From JAHDVS01 sp964370985 (GTDB lineage: Bacteria; Actinomycetota; Thermoleophilia; Gaiellales; Gaiellaceae): 64,000 bases of DNA. Where the stretch lies: assembly GCA_964370985.1 (NCBI GenBank), contig CAYJLE010000006.1, positions 43,453 to 107,452 on the forward strand, read 5' to 3'. Positions 49,623 to 57,199 of this stretch are shown here, in pieces. The notes under the pieces are model-generated. The model was given only the letters and a program-made list of their open reading frames with translations. It was not told where the DNA came from and searched no databases. The position numbers and the translations under genes are program-made. Numbering within the stretch: the first letter of the stretch is position 1; each line of letters opens with the position of its first letter.

Positions 49623-49633
49623 CTCCTGCGCAT
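49619..49633 (-). other. Leaderless 4-codon ORF (MRRR) overlapping the nadB start
   Basis: TAAACT on the minus strand (49641-49646) ends 7 nt before ATG 49633. The frame reads ATG CGC AGG AGA TGA, and its stop overlaps the nadB ATG (ATGA). It may serve to load ribosomes onto nadB. Found from promoter geometry only. Confidence 0.35.
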
Positions 49634-49685
49634 CCGTGCTAGTTTACGACCATGAAGCGAAAACCTGGAGTAGAGTCTAGCACGG
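49634..49685. promoter_or_regulatory. Divergent nadB/nrtR promoters and candidate NrtR operator
   Basis: The -10 boxes TAGTTT (plus, 49640-49645; 6 nt to ATG 49652) and TAAACT (minus, 49641-49646) overlap by 5 bp. A perfect 9-bp inverted repeat, CCGTGCTAG (49634-49642) and CTAGCACGG (49677-49685), brackets both promoters and the nrtR start; the arm centres are 43 bp apart, about four helical turns. A local near-palindrome TAGAGTCTA (49671-49679) touches the right arm. Confidence 0.6.
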
Positions 49686-50377
49686 CCGTTCCGGCACCGG
49701 CGGGCCCGGCGCACGTGACGCTCGCCGTGGTGCTCCAGGTCAGGGGCGAGAGGCTCCGGGTGCTGCTCTGGCAGCGGGCGAAGGAGCCCTACGCCGGCCT
49801 CTGGGCGCTTCCGGGCGGGTACCTCGCCCCGGGGGAGACGCTCGAGGCGTCGATCCGCCGCCACCTCGCCGCGAAGGTCGACGTACGCGAGCTCTCGCAC
49901 CTCGAGCAGCTCGAGACGCTGTCCGGCCCCGGGCGTCATCCCGCCGAGTGGCAGCTTGCCACCGCCTACCTGGGGCTGGTTCCCACGGACGTCGATCCGG
50001 CTCTGCCCGCCGATACCCGCTGGCACCCGCTCGACGAGCTACCGCAGCTCGCGTTCGACCACGCCGCGATCGTGCCCGCGGGGCGCGAGCGGCTGCGCGC
50101 GAAGCTCTCCTACACGAACATCGGCTTCGCGCTCGCGCCCGCCGAGTTCACGATCTCCGAGCTACGGGATCTGTACGTGGCCGCGCTCGGGCACGAGGTG
50201 TCCGCGACGAATCTCCAGCGCATTCTCGTGCGCCGCCGCCTGCTCGAGCCGACCGGCGGCCGGCGCGAGCCCGGCCGCGCCGGCGGCCGGCCGGCGGCGC
50301 TGTTTCGCTTCCGCCTGCGCCGGCTCGAGGTGACCGACCAGTTCGCCGTCCTGCGCCCGCCGGGCCGGGGCGGCTGA
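49652..50377 (+). CDS. nrtR: NrtR-type NUDIX-domain repressor of NAD biosynthesis
   Basis: 241 aa. The N-terminal Nudix-like domain (HVTLAVVLQV to about 150) lacks a full Nudix box: GGYLAPGETLEASIRRHLAAKVDV replaces GX5EX7REUXEEXGU, so hydrolase activity is unlikely. The C-terminal winged helix (YTNIGFALAPAEFTISELRD, TNLQRILVRRRLLEPTGG, GRPAALFRFR) is the NrtR signature. NrtR binds ADP-ribose or related NAD metabolites and represses NAD genes; its place opposite nadBCA fits exactly. ATG 49652 has TAGTTT 6 nt upstream. Confidence 0.93.
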   Translation: MKRKPGVESSTAVPAPAGPAHVTLAVVLQVRGERLRVLLWQRAKEPYAGLWALPGGYLAPGETLEASIRRHLAAKVDVRELSHLEQLETLSGPGRHPAEWQLATAYLGLVPTDVDPALPADTRWHPLDELPQLAFDHAAIVPAGRERLRAKLSYTNIGFALAPAEFTISELRDLYVAALGHEVSATNLQRILVRRRLLEPTGGRREPGRAGGRPAALFRFRLRRLEVTDQFAVLRPPGRGG

Positions 50378-50425
50378 TACGGCATTTTGGGAAGCGAAAC
50401 TACAGGGAAAACCGAAGTTGGTCGA

Positions 50426-50431
50426 TATACT
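50426..50431 (+). promoter_or_regulatory. -10 element of vapBC
   Basis: TATACT in an AT-richer stretch (50388-50430), 23 nt before ATG 50455, leaving room for a short leader with AAGGGG. Confidence 0.5.
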
Positions 50432-50454
50432 CGCGGCAGAAGGGGCTATTGCTC

Positions 50455-50673
50455 ATGGCAACGCGAAAGACCACAGTCGAAGTCGACGAGCGGGAGTTGA
50501 GCGAGGCCGCGCGGAATCTCGGCACGCGCGGAATCAAGGAAACGGTCAACTCCGCGCTGAGGGACGTCAATCGGCGGGCTGCCCTGAGCAGGGCTGCAGC
50601 CTACGTGCGTGAGGGCAGGCTGCGGCTACCCGACGAGACCACCTGGGCGCGTTGGCGCGAGCCGCGAGGGTAG
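50455..50673 (+). CDS. vapB: VapB-type antitoxin
   Basis: 72 aa. KTTVEVDERELSEAARNLGTRGIKETVNSALRDVNRRAAL is a ribbon-helix-helix domain of the type-II VapB group (the phrase GTRGIKETVNSALR is highly characteristic). The C-terminal tail GRLRLPDETTWARWREPRG would block the toxin active site. The toxin gene starts 6 nt downstream. Such antitoxins repress their own promoter with the toxin. Confidence 0.9.
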   Translation: MATRKTTVEVDERELSEAARNLGTRGIKETVNSALRDVNRRAALSRAAAYVREGRLRLPDETTWARWREPRG

Positions 50674-50679
50674 CGCTCG

Positions 50680-51159
50680 GTGCCGCTCTACCTGGCTGAT
50701 TCCTCGATCTGGCTGGGCGCGAGGAAGTGGCGGGGCACGTACCTACCCGAGCTCCTCGGCGAGCGGCTCGCGGCCGACGAGATCGCCACCTGCATTCCCG
50801 TTGCGCTGGAGGTGCTGACCGGCCCCGCCAGCGCTGCCGAGCTCGATGAGGACTGGGAGGCTGTGTGGCGCTACCTGCGGTGGTTACCGGTTGGGGAGAG
50901 CGTCATGGGTCGCGCGCTCGAGCTGCTGAGGGACCTGGCGCGGTCGAGTGCGGGCGCCCATCGGCGGCGTCCGATCGACTACATGGTCGCGGCATGTGCC
51001 GAGGCAGCGGGGGGCGACGTCGTGCTCTGGCACTGGGATCGCGATCTGACCGTCATCTGCGAGCACGCGCGAATAGCGCACGAACCGGAGCACGAGCGCG
51101 CCGTCGCGGCAGGCATCAACGTCGAGCCGGGTGGCAAGGGACGGGGTAGCCCCGCCTGA
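50680..51159 (+). CDS. vapC: VapC-type PIN-domain toxin
   Basis: 159 aa, rather long for VapC (usually about 130) through a C-terminal tail. The acidic PIN residues are seen in YLADSSIWLG (Asp), IPVALEVLTGP (Glu), RPIDYMVAACAEA (Asp) and HWDRDLTVI (Asp). VapC toxins are Mg-dependent RNases that cut tRNA or rRNA. GTG 50680. Together with vapB it forms a classical type II module, possibly acquired, between the nad and trp operons. Confidence 0.9.
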   Translation: MPLYLADSSIWLGARKWRGTYLPELLGERLAADEIATCIPVALEVLTGPASAAELDEDWEAVWRYLRWLPVGESVMGRALELLRDLARSSAGAHRRRPIDYMVAACAEAAGGDVVLWHWDRDLTVICEHARIAHEPEHERAVAAGINVEPGGKGRGSPA

Positions 51160-51162
51160 CGA

Positions 51163-51184
51163 GCGCCTGCGCTCGGCGCAGCGC
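51163..51184. terminator. Possible bidirectional terminator between vapC and trpA
   Basis: CTGCGC (51167-51172), loop TCG, GCGCAG (51176-51181), extended outward by three pairs across one bulged C. It lies between convergent genes. Confidence 0.4.
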
Positions 51185-51195
51185 CGCCGGGTTAC

Positions 51196-51897
51196 TCAGA
51201 CCGCGTCGATCGCCGAGCGGAGCGATGCGACGAAGGCGCGCAGGCCGTCCGGGCCGGACTCGTGCGCGATCTGGATCGCGCGGCTGCCGACGACGATCCC
51301 GTCCGTAATCGCCGCGGCCGCGGCCGCCTGCTCGGGGGTGCCGATCCCGAAGCCGGCAAGGAGCGGCACGCCGGTGACCGCGCGGGCGCGCTCTACGAGC
51401 TCGGGGAGCTGGCTCGAGAGCGCCGACCGCGCCCCGGTCGTCCCGGTCACGGTGACGAGGTAGAGCCAGCCGTCCGTGTGCTCCGCCGCGAGGCGGATCC
51501 GCTCGGAAGGGGTGGTGGGGGCGACGAGCTGCACCCGCGGCAGCTCGGGGTGCGCCTCGATCGGGAGGTCGGCGACGATGAACCCGGTCGCGCCGGCGGC
51601 ACGGGCGTCGTCTCGGAAGCGCTCGTAGCCGTACGCCTCGAGGAGCGACGCGTACGTCATCGGGACGAGCGGCACCGCCACGCGGCGCCGGCACTCTGCC
51701 AGGCAGTCGAGGCACGCGCGGGTGCGCATGCCGGCCGCGAGCGCCCGCTCGCCGGCAAGCCGGATCACGGGCCCGTCGGCGAGCGGGTCGGAGAACGGGA
51801 AGCCGAGCTCGAGCAGGTCGGCGCCGCCCGCGACGGCCGCCTCGGCGAGCTCGGGCGTCTCCGCGCCCGCCATCAGGTAGATCGAGAGCCGCTTCAT
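51196..51897 (-). CDS. trpA: Tryptophan synthase alpha subunit
   Basis: 233 aa, somewhat short (usually 260-270) through a compact N-terminus. YLMAGAETPELAEAAVAGGADLLELGFPFSDPLADGPVI contains the catalytic Glu (LELGFPFSDP) and Asp; GVPLLAGFGIGTPEQAAAA and GIVVGSRAIQ bind the phosphate. It releases indole from indole-3-glycerol phosphate. The start overlaps the trpB stop (ATGA). Last gene of the operon. Confidence 0.95.
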   Translation of the reverse strand: MKRLSIYLMAGAETPELAEAAVAGGADLLELGFPFSDPLADGPVIRLAGERALAAGMRTRACLDCLAECRRRVAVPLVPMTYASLLEAYGYERFRDDARAAGATGFIVADLPIEAHPELPRVQLVAPTTPSERIRLAAEHTDGWLYLVTVTGTTGARSALSSQLPELVERARAVTGVPLLAGFGIGTPEQAAAAAAITDGIVVGSRAIQIAHESGPDGLRAFVASLRSAIDAV

Positions 51898-53024
51898 CCC
51901 CGCTCCAGCACGGTCTGGAGGTCCTTGTCACCGCGACCGGAGAGGCAGACGAGCACGAGCTCCTCCGCTAGCAGGAGCGCCTGCGCGAGCGCGTGCGCGG
52001 GCTCGAGCGCGGGGATGATCCCCTCCCGCTCGGCGAGCAGGCGAAACGCGGCGAGCGCCTGCTCGTCGGTGATCGGCAGGTACTCGGCGCGGCCGGTGTC
52101 CCTGAGCCACGCGTGCTCGGGGCCGACGCCCGGGTAGTCGAGACCGGCCGAGATCGAGTGCGCGTCGAGGATCTGCCCGTCCTCGTCGGCGAGGATCGCC
52201 GAGCGGGAGCCGTGCAGGACGCCCGTTCGCCCGCGGCCGAGGCTGGCCGCGCCCGCCGCCTCGACCCCGACGAGTCGCACCTCCGGGTCGTCGAGGAAGC
52301 CCGCGAACGTCCCGATCGCGTTCGAGCCGCCGCCCACGGCCGCGACGACGGCCTCGGGGAGCCGGCCGGCCGCCTCGAGCATCTGCTCGCGCGCCTCCCG
52401 GCCGATCACCTCCTGGAGCGCGCGCACGAGCGCCGGGTAGGGGTGCGGGCCGGCGCACGACCCGATCAGGTAGTAGGTCGTCTCGACGTTCGTGATCCAG
52501 TCGCGGATCGCCTCGCTCATCGCCTCCTTGAGCGTGCGCGTGCCGATCTCGACGGACTCGACGCGCGCGCCGAGCAGCCGCATCCGCTCCACGTTGGGGT
52601 GCTGGCGGCGGATGTCCTCCGCACCCATGTAGACGACGCACTGAAGGCCGAAGCGGGCACAGACCGTCGCGGTCGCGACGCCGTGCTGGCCCGCGCCCGT
52701 CTCGGCGACGATCCGCTGCTTGCCGAGCCTGACTGCCAGCAGTGCCTGCCCGAGTGCGTTGTTGATCTTGTGCGCGCCCGTGTGGCAGAGATCCTCTCGC
52801 TTCAGGTAGACGCGCCGCCCGGGCGCGAGCCGCTCGGCCAGGTAGAGCGGCGTCGGACGCCCCGCGAACGTGCGCAGGAGCCCGTCCAGCTCGGCCCAGT
52901 AGCCGGTGTCCTGCCGGGCTTCCGCCCAGCCGGCCTCGAGCTCGTCGAGCGCCGGGACGAGCGTCTCCGGTACGTAGCGGCCCCCGTAGGGCCCGTAGGT
53001 GCCGATCGTTTCCGCCTGTGTCAT
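51894..53024 (-). CDS. trpB: Tryptophan synthase beta subunit
   Basis: 376 aa. PLP lysine in EDLCHTGAHKINNALGQALLA; AETGAGQHGVATATVCARFG, CVVYMGAEDIRRQHPNVERMRLLGA and VAAVGGGSNAIGTFAGFLDD are canonical TrpB1. Condenses indole with serine. ATG 53024 (TQAETIGTYGPYGGRYVPETL) is the conserved start; the open frame beyond it is a shadow of trpCF. It overlaps the trpCF stop (ATGA). Confidence 0.96.
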   Translation of the reverse strand: MTQAETIGTYGPYGGRYVPETLVPALDELEAGWAEARQDTGYWAELDGLLRTFAGRPTPLYLAERLAPGRRVYLKREDLCHTGAHKINNALGQALLAVRLGKQRIVAETGAGQHGVATATVCARFGLQCVVYMGAEDIRRQHPNVERMRLLGARVESVEIGTRTLKEAMSEAIRDWITNVETTYYLIGSCAGPHPYPALVRALQEVIGREAREQMLEAAGRLPEAVVAAVGGGSNAIGTFAGFLDDPEVRLVGVEAAGAASLGRGRTGVLHGSRSAILADEDGQILDAHSISAGLDYPGVGPEHAWLRDTGRAEYLPITDEQALAAFRLLAEREGIIPALEPAHALAQALLLAEELVLVCLSGRGDKDLQTVLERG

Positions 53025-54178
53025 GCGCGTACCGCCTCCACGAATGCTCGAATCCTGTCTCGGTCCTTGATCCCCGGCGCCGTCTCGAGGCTTCTTGCCG
53101 CGTCGACCGCCCAGGGGTGGGTGGCGTCGATCGCGGCGCGCACGTTCTCCGGCCCGAGCCCGCCCGCGAGCACGATCCGCCCGGGACGTCCGGCGGCGCG
53201 CCGCCAGTGGCTCTCGTCCTCGCCGAGCCAGGGCAGGTCGACGACCTCGGCGACCGGCTCGCCGTCGCGGTAGAGGACGCCGTCTTGGGCGCGGTGGCCA
53301 TCCTCCTCCGCGTAGAGCTGGACGAGGTCGGCCCCGCTCGGCTGCGGCTCGCCGACGAAGACGGCGACCGAGACCATCGTCTCGGGGACCGGCAGCACGC
53401 CGGGGGCGCGGCGCGGCGTGTCGGCGAGGATGAAGCCAGCCATGTCCGCTCCGGCCTCGACCGCGGCGGCCACGTCCTCGGCCCGGGTGAGCCCGCAGAT
53501 CTTGACGAGCGGGCGGGAGAGCAGCCCGGCGAGCCTCGCTCCGGGGTCGGCGGCCCGCATCAGCGCCGAGCCGACGAGGATCGCCGAGGCGCCGGCGAGC
53601 TCGGCGGCCGCTCCCTGGGCGCGGCTCTCGATCCCGCTCTCGGCGACGACGACGCGCTCCCGGGGCGCCCGGGCGATGAGCTCGAGCTGGCGGGCCCGGT
53701 CGATCCGGAACGTCGAGAGGTCGCGCGCGTTCACCCCGATCGGGGCGGCTCCGAGCGCGACCGCCCGCTCCAGCTCGGCCGGGTCGTGGGCCTCGACGAG
53801 CGTGTCGAGGCCGAGGTCGCCGGCGAAGGCGCGAAGCCGCACGGCGTCCGCGTCGTCGAGGTCGCGCAGCAGCAGCAGCACGGCGTCCGCGCCGGCCTCG
53901 CGAGCCGTCCGCAGGTCGTCCTCCGCCGTGAAGAAGCCTTTGGCGAGGAGCGGCAGGCGCGTTACGGCCCGCGCGGCTCGGAGATCGTCCCAGGAGCCAC
54001 CGAAGCGCTCGCGGTCGACGAGGATCGAGACGGCCGCCGCGCCGGCGCGCTCGTAGGCCGCGGCGAGGCGGGCCGGGTCGGCGTCGGGGCGCAGGTCGCC
54101 AGCGGAGGGGGAGCGGCGCTTGACCTCGGCGATCGCGGCGAGGCCCGGCCCGGCGAGCGCGTCGCGAAACCGCCCCAT
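53021..54178 (-). CDS. trpC: Fused indole-3-glycerol phosphate synthase / phosphoribosylanthranilate isomerase
   Basis: 385 aa. Residues 1 to about 220 are TrpC (IAEVKRRSPSAGDL, LVDRERFGGSWDDLRAAR, LLAKGFFTAEDDLRTAREAGADAVLLLLR, GVNARDLSTFRID, VAESGIES, ILVGSALMRA). Residues about 222-385 are TrpF (LVKICGLTRAEDVAAAVEAGADMAGFI, LAGGLGPENVRAAI, AVDAARSLETAPGIKD). This is the TrpCF arrangement known from enterobacteria, less usual in actinobacteria. The TrpF part is about 165 residues against a usual 200, so a central stretch is shortened. It catalyses two consecutive steps. Confidence 0.93.
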   Translation of the reverse strand: MGRFRDALAGPGLAAIAEVKRRSPSAGDLRPDADPARLAAAYERAGAAAVSILVDRERFGGSWDDLRAARAVTRLPLLAKGFFTAEDDLRTAREAGADAVLLLLRDLDDADAVRLRAFAGDLGLDTLVEAHDPAELERAVALGAAPIGVNARDLSTFRIDRARQLELIARAPRERVVVAESGIESRAQGAAAELAGASAILVGSALMRAADPGARLAGLLSRPLVKICGLTRAEDVAAAVEAGADMAGFILADTPRRAPGVLPVPETMVSVAVFVGEPQPSGADLVQLYAEEDGHRAQDGVLYRDGEPVAEVVDLPWLGEDESHWRRAAGRPGRIVLAGGLGPENVRAAIDATHPWAVDAARSLETAPGIKDRDRIRAFVEAVRA

Positions 54179-55236
54179 CAGCGGGCCTCCGGGTCGCCCT
54201 GTAGGGGCCGGACATGTCCGGCCCGCTCGCCCCTCGAGAACGCGACAAGCTCCTCCAGCCGCTCGGCCGCCGCGCCCGAGTCGAGCGTCTCCTCCGCGAG
54301 CGCGAGCCCCTCGCGCAGGTCGCGCGCGTGGCCGGCCGCGGCAATCGCGCCGGCCGCGTTCAGGGCGACCGCGTCGCGCCTGGGCCCGCGGGCGCCCGCG
54401 AAGATCTCCCTGATCGTGCGGGCGTTCGCGGCCGGCGAGTCGCCCGCGAGCGCCGAGGGGGCGCAGCGGGGGATCCCGAAGTCGAGCGGGTCGAGCTCGC
54501 GGCGGGTGATCGAGCCGTCCGCGACCTCGCAGACGAGGTTCGGCCCGGTGGGGGAGAGCTCGTCGATCCCGCCGGCGCCGTGCACGACGAACGCGCGCTC
54601 CGCCCCGAGCTGGGCGAGCACGGCGGCGATTGTCGGCACCAGCTCGGGGTCGTAGACGCCGACCACCTGGGCCCGCGCTCCGGCGGGGTTCGTGAGCGGC
54701 CCGAGCACGTTGAAGACCGTGCGCGTGCCGAGCTCCCTCCGGACCGGGGCCGCGTGGCGCATCGCGGGGTGGTGGGAGGGCGCGAACAGGAAGCCGAAGC
54801 CGAGCTCGTCGATCGAGCGCTCGATCCGCTCGGCGGGCTGCTCGAGCTCGAAGCCGAGCGCCTCGAGCACGTCCGCTGAGCCCGACACCGAGGAGACGGC
54901 GCGGTTCCCGTGCTTCGCGACGCCGGCGCCGGCGGGGGGGGGGCCCGGGGGGGGGGCCGTCGAGATGTTGAACGTGCGGGCGCCGTCCCCGCCCGTGCCG
55001 GCCGTGTCGACGAGGTCGCGCCGGCGCGGGTGGACGGCGAGCACGTGGGCGCGCATCGCCTCGGCGCAGCCGGCGATCTCGTCGGGCGTCTCCCGCTTGA
55101 GGCGCAGCGCGACGAGGAACGCGCCGATCTGGGCCGGGGTCGCGTCGCCCTCCATGATCTGTCCCATCACGGCGCGCGCCTCGGCGCGGCTGAGGTCGCT
55201 GCCGTCGAGGAGCCGGGCGAGCGCGGCCTGGATCAC
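54178..55236 (-). CDS. trpD: Anthranilate phosphoribosyltransferase, locally damaged by homopolymers
   Basis: 352 aa, full length. LVDTAGTGGDGARTFNIST (PRPP glycine loop), GVAKHGNRAVSSVSGSADVLEALGF, FNVLGPLTNPAGARAQVVGVY are canonical. Between them the protein reads APPPGPPPAGAG, where homologues have an alanine/valine helix. On the plus strand this is G10-CCC-G10 (54934-54956), almost certainly a consensus error that happens to keep frame. The GTG start overlaps the trpG stop (GTGA). Confidence 0.93.
   Translation of the reverse strand: MIQAALARLLDGSDLSRAEARAVMGQIMEGDATPAQIGAFLVALRLKRETPDEIAGCAEAMRAHVLAVHPRRRDLVDTAGTGGDGARTFNISTAPPPGPPPAGAGVAKHGNRAVSSVSGSADVLEALGFELEQPAERIERSIDELGFGFLFAPSHHPAMRHAAPVRRELGTRTVFNVLGPLTNPAGARAQVVGVYDPELVPTIAAVLAQLGAERAFVVHGAGGIDELSPTGPNLVCEVADGSITRRELDPLDFGIPRCAPSALAGDSPAANARTIREIFAGARGPRRDAVALNAAGAIAAAGHARDLREGLALAEETLDSGAAAERLEELVAFSRGERAGHVRPLQGDPEAR
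54933..54958. other. Artificial G10-C3-G10 run inside trpD
   Basis: Ten G (54934-54943), CCC, ten G (54947-54956) replace the expected codons of the helix after NIST in trpD (about residues 94-102). The pattern is like that at 46363 and 60807. Confidence 0.75.
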
Positions 55237-55805
55237 CTGCCAGCCCCCTCCAGGAAGCGCCGGCCCAACTCGGGGCCGAGCGGGGTCAGCACCGACTCCG
55301 GGTGAAACTGGATCCCGTCGACGGGGTGCTCGCGATGCCGGACCGCCATCACCTCGCCGTCCTCGGTGGTCGCGCAGACCTCGAGGCAGTCGGGGACGCG
55401 GACCGCGGCGAGCGAGTGGTAGCGGCCCGCCTCGAGCGGGCTCGGGAGCCCGGCGAAGAGGCCGCGGCCGTCGTGGGCGACCGGGCTTGCCTTGCCGTGG
55501 ACGAGCCGCTTCGCCTGCCCGATCTCGCCGCCGAACGCCTCGACGATCGCCTGGTGGCCGAGGCAGACGCCGAGCGTGGGCACGCGCGGGCCGAGCCGCT
55601 TGACGATCTCGAGCGTGGCGCCCGAGTCGGCCGGCCGGCCGGGTCCCGGGGAGATCACGAGGTGGGTCGGCTCGAAGGCCTCGGCGCCGTCCGCGTCGAT
55701 CCGGTCGTTGCGGATCACCGTCACGTCGGCGCCGAGCTCCTCGAGCAGGTGCGCCAGGTTGTACGTGAAGCTGTCGTAGTTGTCGATCAGGAGCACGCGG
55801 CTCAT
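55233..55805 (-). CDS. trpG: Anthranilate synthase glutamine amidotransferase subunit
   Basis: 190 aa. Class I amidotransferase triad: Cys in LGVCLGHQAIVEAFGG, His and Glu in GIQFHPESVLTPLG; oxyanion VISPGPGRPADSG. Supplies ammonia to TrpE. ATG 55805 (SRVLLIDNYDSFTYNLAHLLEELG) is the conserved start and overlaps the trpE stop (ATGA). It might also serve PabB, as in some organisms. Confidence 0.95.
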   Translation of the reverse strand: MSRVLLIDNYDSFTYNLAHLLEELGADVTVIRNDRIDADGAEAFEPTHLVISPGPGRPADSGATLEIVKRLGPRVPTLGVCLGHQAIVEAFGGEIGQAKRLVHGKASPVAHDGRGLFAGLPSPLEAGRYHSLAAVRVPDCLEVCATTEDGEVMAVRHREHPVDGIQFHPESVLTPLGPELGRRFLEGAGR

Positions 55806-57052
55806 CCGCTTGCCTCCGCCAGGTCGAGCGCGTGCTCGAGCGCGGCCAGCTTGTTCAGGCACTCCTGGTGCTCGGCGGTCGGGTCGGAGTCGGCGACGAT
55901 GCCCGCGCCGGCCTGGAGGCGGGCGACCCCGTCCCCGAGCACGATCGTCCGGATCCCGATGCAGGTGTCGAAGGCGCTGCCGGCGGGGAGCGCGTAGCCG
56001 ACGGCGCCGGCGTAGGGGCCGCGGCGGTAGCCCTCGAGCTCGGAGATGATCTGCATCGCCCGGATCTTGGGCGCCCCGGACACGGTGCCGGCGGGGAAGC
56101 AGGCGCGCAGGAGCTCGAAGGGGCTGATGCCCGGGGCGAGCTCGCCGGCGACCTCCGAGACGAGGTGGGTGACGTGCGAGTAGCGCTCGGCCTGGAGCAG
56201 TCGCTCGACGCGAACCGTGCCGGCCTTGCAGACGCGCGAGAGGTCGTTGCGGCCGAGGTCGACGAGCATCACGTGCTCGGCCCGGTCCTTCTCGGACGCG
56301 AGCAGTCTTTCCTCGTCGCCCTCGCCCGGGCGGGTCGTGCCGGCGATCGGGTTCACGCTGGCGCGCGTCCCCTCGAGCTTGACGAGCGTCTCGGGGGAGG
56401 AGCCGACGAGCGAGACGGGGCCGAGCTCGAGCAGGAACAGGTACGGGGACGGGTTGACGCGCCTGAGCGCCCGGTAGATCGAGACCGCGGACGCCGGCGT
56501 CTCGCGCTCGGCGCGCTGGGAGAGGACGATCTGGAACGCGTCGCCCGCGCGGATGTACTCCCTGGCGCGGCGCACGCCCGCCTCGTAGCTCTCTCGGGAG
56601 GGGAAGCGCCGCGTGGGGCCGCGCCGGCCGTCCGTTGTCGGAGAGGAGTCGGAGAGGGGGCCGGAGAGGCGTTCGGCGATCTCGTCGCGGTCGCCGGCGA
56701 GCACCTCGGCGACCCCGAGCAGGTGGTCGAAGCGAACGAGCGTGTGCGGGACCACGAACAGGCTCTCCGGCAGTTCGGGGCCCTCGTCGGGCAGCGGCAC
56801 GGTCGGCTCGAGCGTGGCGACGTGGTCGTAGCCGAGGTAGCCGACGACGGGCGCGCCGCCCTCGACCGCACGCTCGGCTTCCGCGAAGTCGACCAGTCGC
56901 GAGCCGGAGCCGAGCAGGCTGTAGCGGCCGAGCCGCCCCTGCTCGACGGACTCGAGCAGGAAGCTCGGCTCCCTGTCGCGCAGGCGCAGGTACGCGCCGA
57001 GCGGCGTGATCAGGTCGGCGGAGATCTCGGCTCTCGTGTGCGTTCGGATCAT
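55802..57052 (-). CDS. trpE: Anthranilate synthase component I
   Basis: 416 aa. C-terminal chorismate-binding domain with FQIVLSQRAERETPASAVSIYRALR, NPSPYLFLLELG, SSPETLVKLEG, NPIAGTTRPGEGDEE, VDLGRNDLSRV, FPAGTVSGAPKIRAMQIISELE and CIGIRTIVL. The N-terminal domain is shorter than usual; feedback residue LLESVEQGR (the ESxE/S motif for Trp binding) is present. First structural gene after the leader: GAGGAG lies 6 nt before ATG 57052. Confidence 0.95.
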   Translation of the reverse strand: MIRTHTRAEISADLITPLGAYLRLRDREPSFLLESVEQGRLGRYSLLGSGSRLVDFAEAERAVEGGAPVVGYLGYDHVATLEPTVPLPDEGPELPESLFVVPHTLVRFDHLLGVAEVLAGDRDEIAERLSGPLSDSSPTTDGRRGPTRRFPSRESYEAGVRRAREYIRAGDAFQIVLSQRAERETPASAVSIYRALRRVNPSPYLFLLELGPVSLVGSSPETLVKLEGTRASVNPIAGTTRPGEGDEERLLASEKDRAEHVMLVDLGRNDLSRVCKAGTVRVERLLQAERYSHVTHLVSEVAGELAPGISPFELLRACFPAGTVSGAPKIRAMQIISELEGYRRGPYAGAVGYALPAGSAFDTCIGIRTIVLGDGVARLQAGAGIVADSDPTAEHQECLNKLAALEHALDLAEASG

Positions 57053-57068
57053 CGTCTCCTCTTGAAAC

Positions 57069-57095
57069 AAAAAGACCCCCGGGGTGCGAGGGTCT
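57069..57095 (-). terminator. trp attenuator (intrinsic terminator)
   Basis: On the minus strand AGACCC (57095-57090), an 11-nt GC-rich loop able to form CCCCGGGG, then GGGTCT (57078-57073) running into five U (57073-57069). It lies between trpL and trpE, 17 nt before ATG 57052, and is the only hairpin with a U-tract I noticed in the window. Confidence 0.8.
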
Positions 57096-57125
57096 CGAGC
57101 GCTTCGGGCTGTCGTGCCTGCGGAC

Positions 57126-57191
57126 TCAGGCGACGCTCCCGCCACGCTCGCTGCGCCAGGCCCACCACGAGCTGCGGACGGGAGTCGTCAT
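57126..57191 (-). CDS. trpL: trp operon leader peptide with WWAW
   Basis: 21 aa: MTTPVRSSWWAWRSERGGSV then A and stop. Three Trp codons in four positions (TGG TGG GCC TGG) are very unlikely by chance and lie 31 nt upstream of the attenuator. Ribosome stalling at these codons when charged tRNA-Trp is scarce would favour read-through into trpE. There is no Shine-Dalgarno: TACCCT (minus, 57200-57205) ends 8 nt before the ATG, so the leader peptide is translated from a leaderless or nearly leaderless 5' end. Confidence 0.87.
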   Translation of the reverse strand: MTTPVRSSWWAWRSERGGSVA

Positions 57192-57199
57192 CGAGAGGA

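Noticed and set aside
49655..50415. GAAGCGAAA shared between the nrtR start and the region before vapB as a common operator
   Set aside because: A 9-nt match, one copy inside coding sequence, no symmetry; chance is likely.
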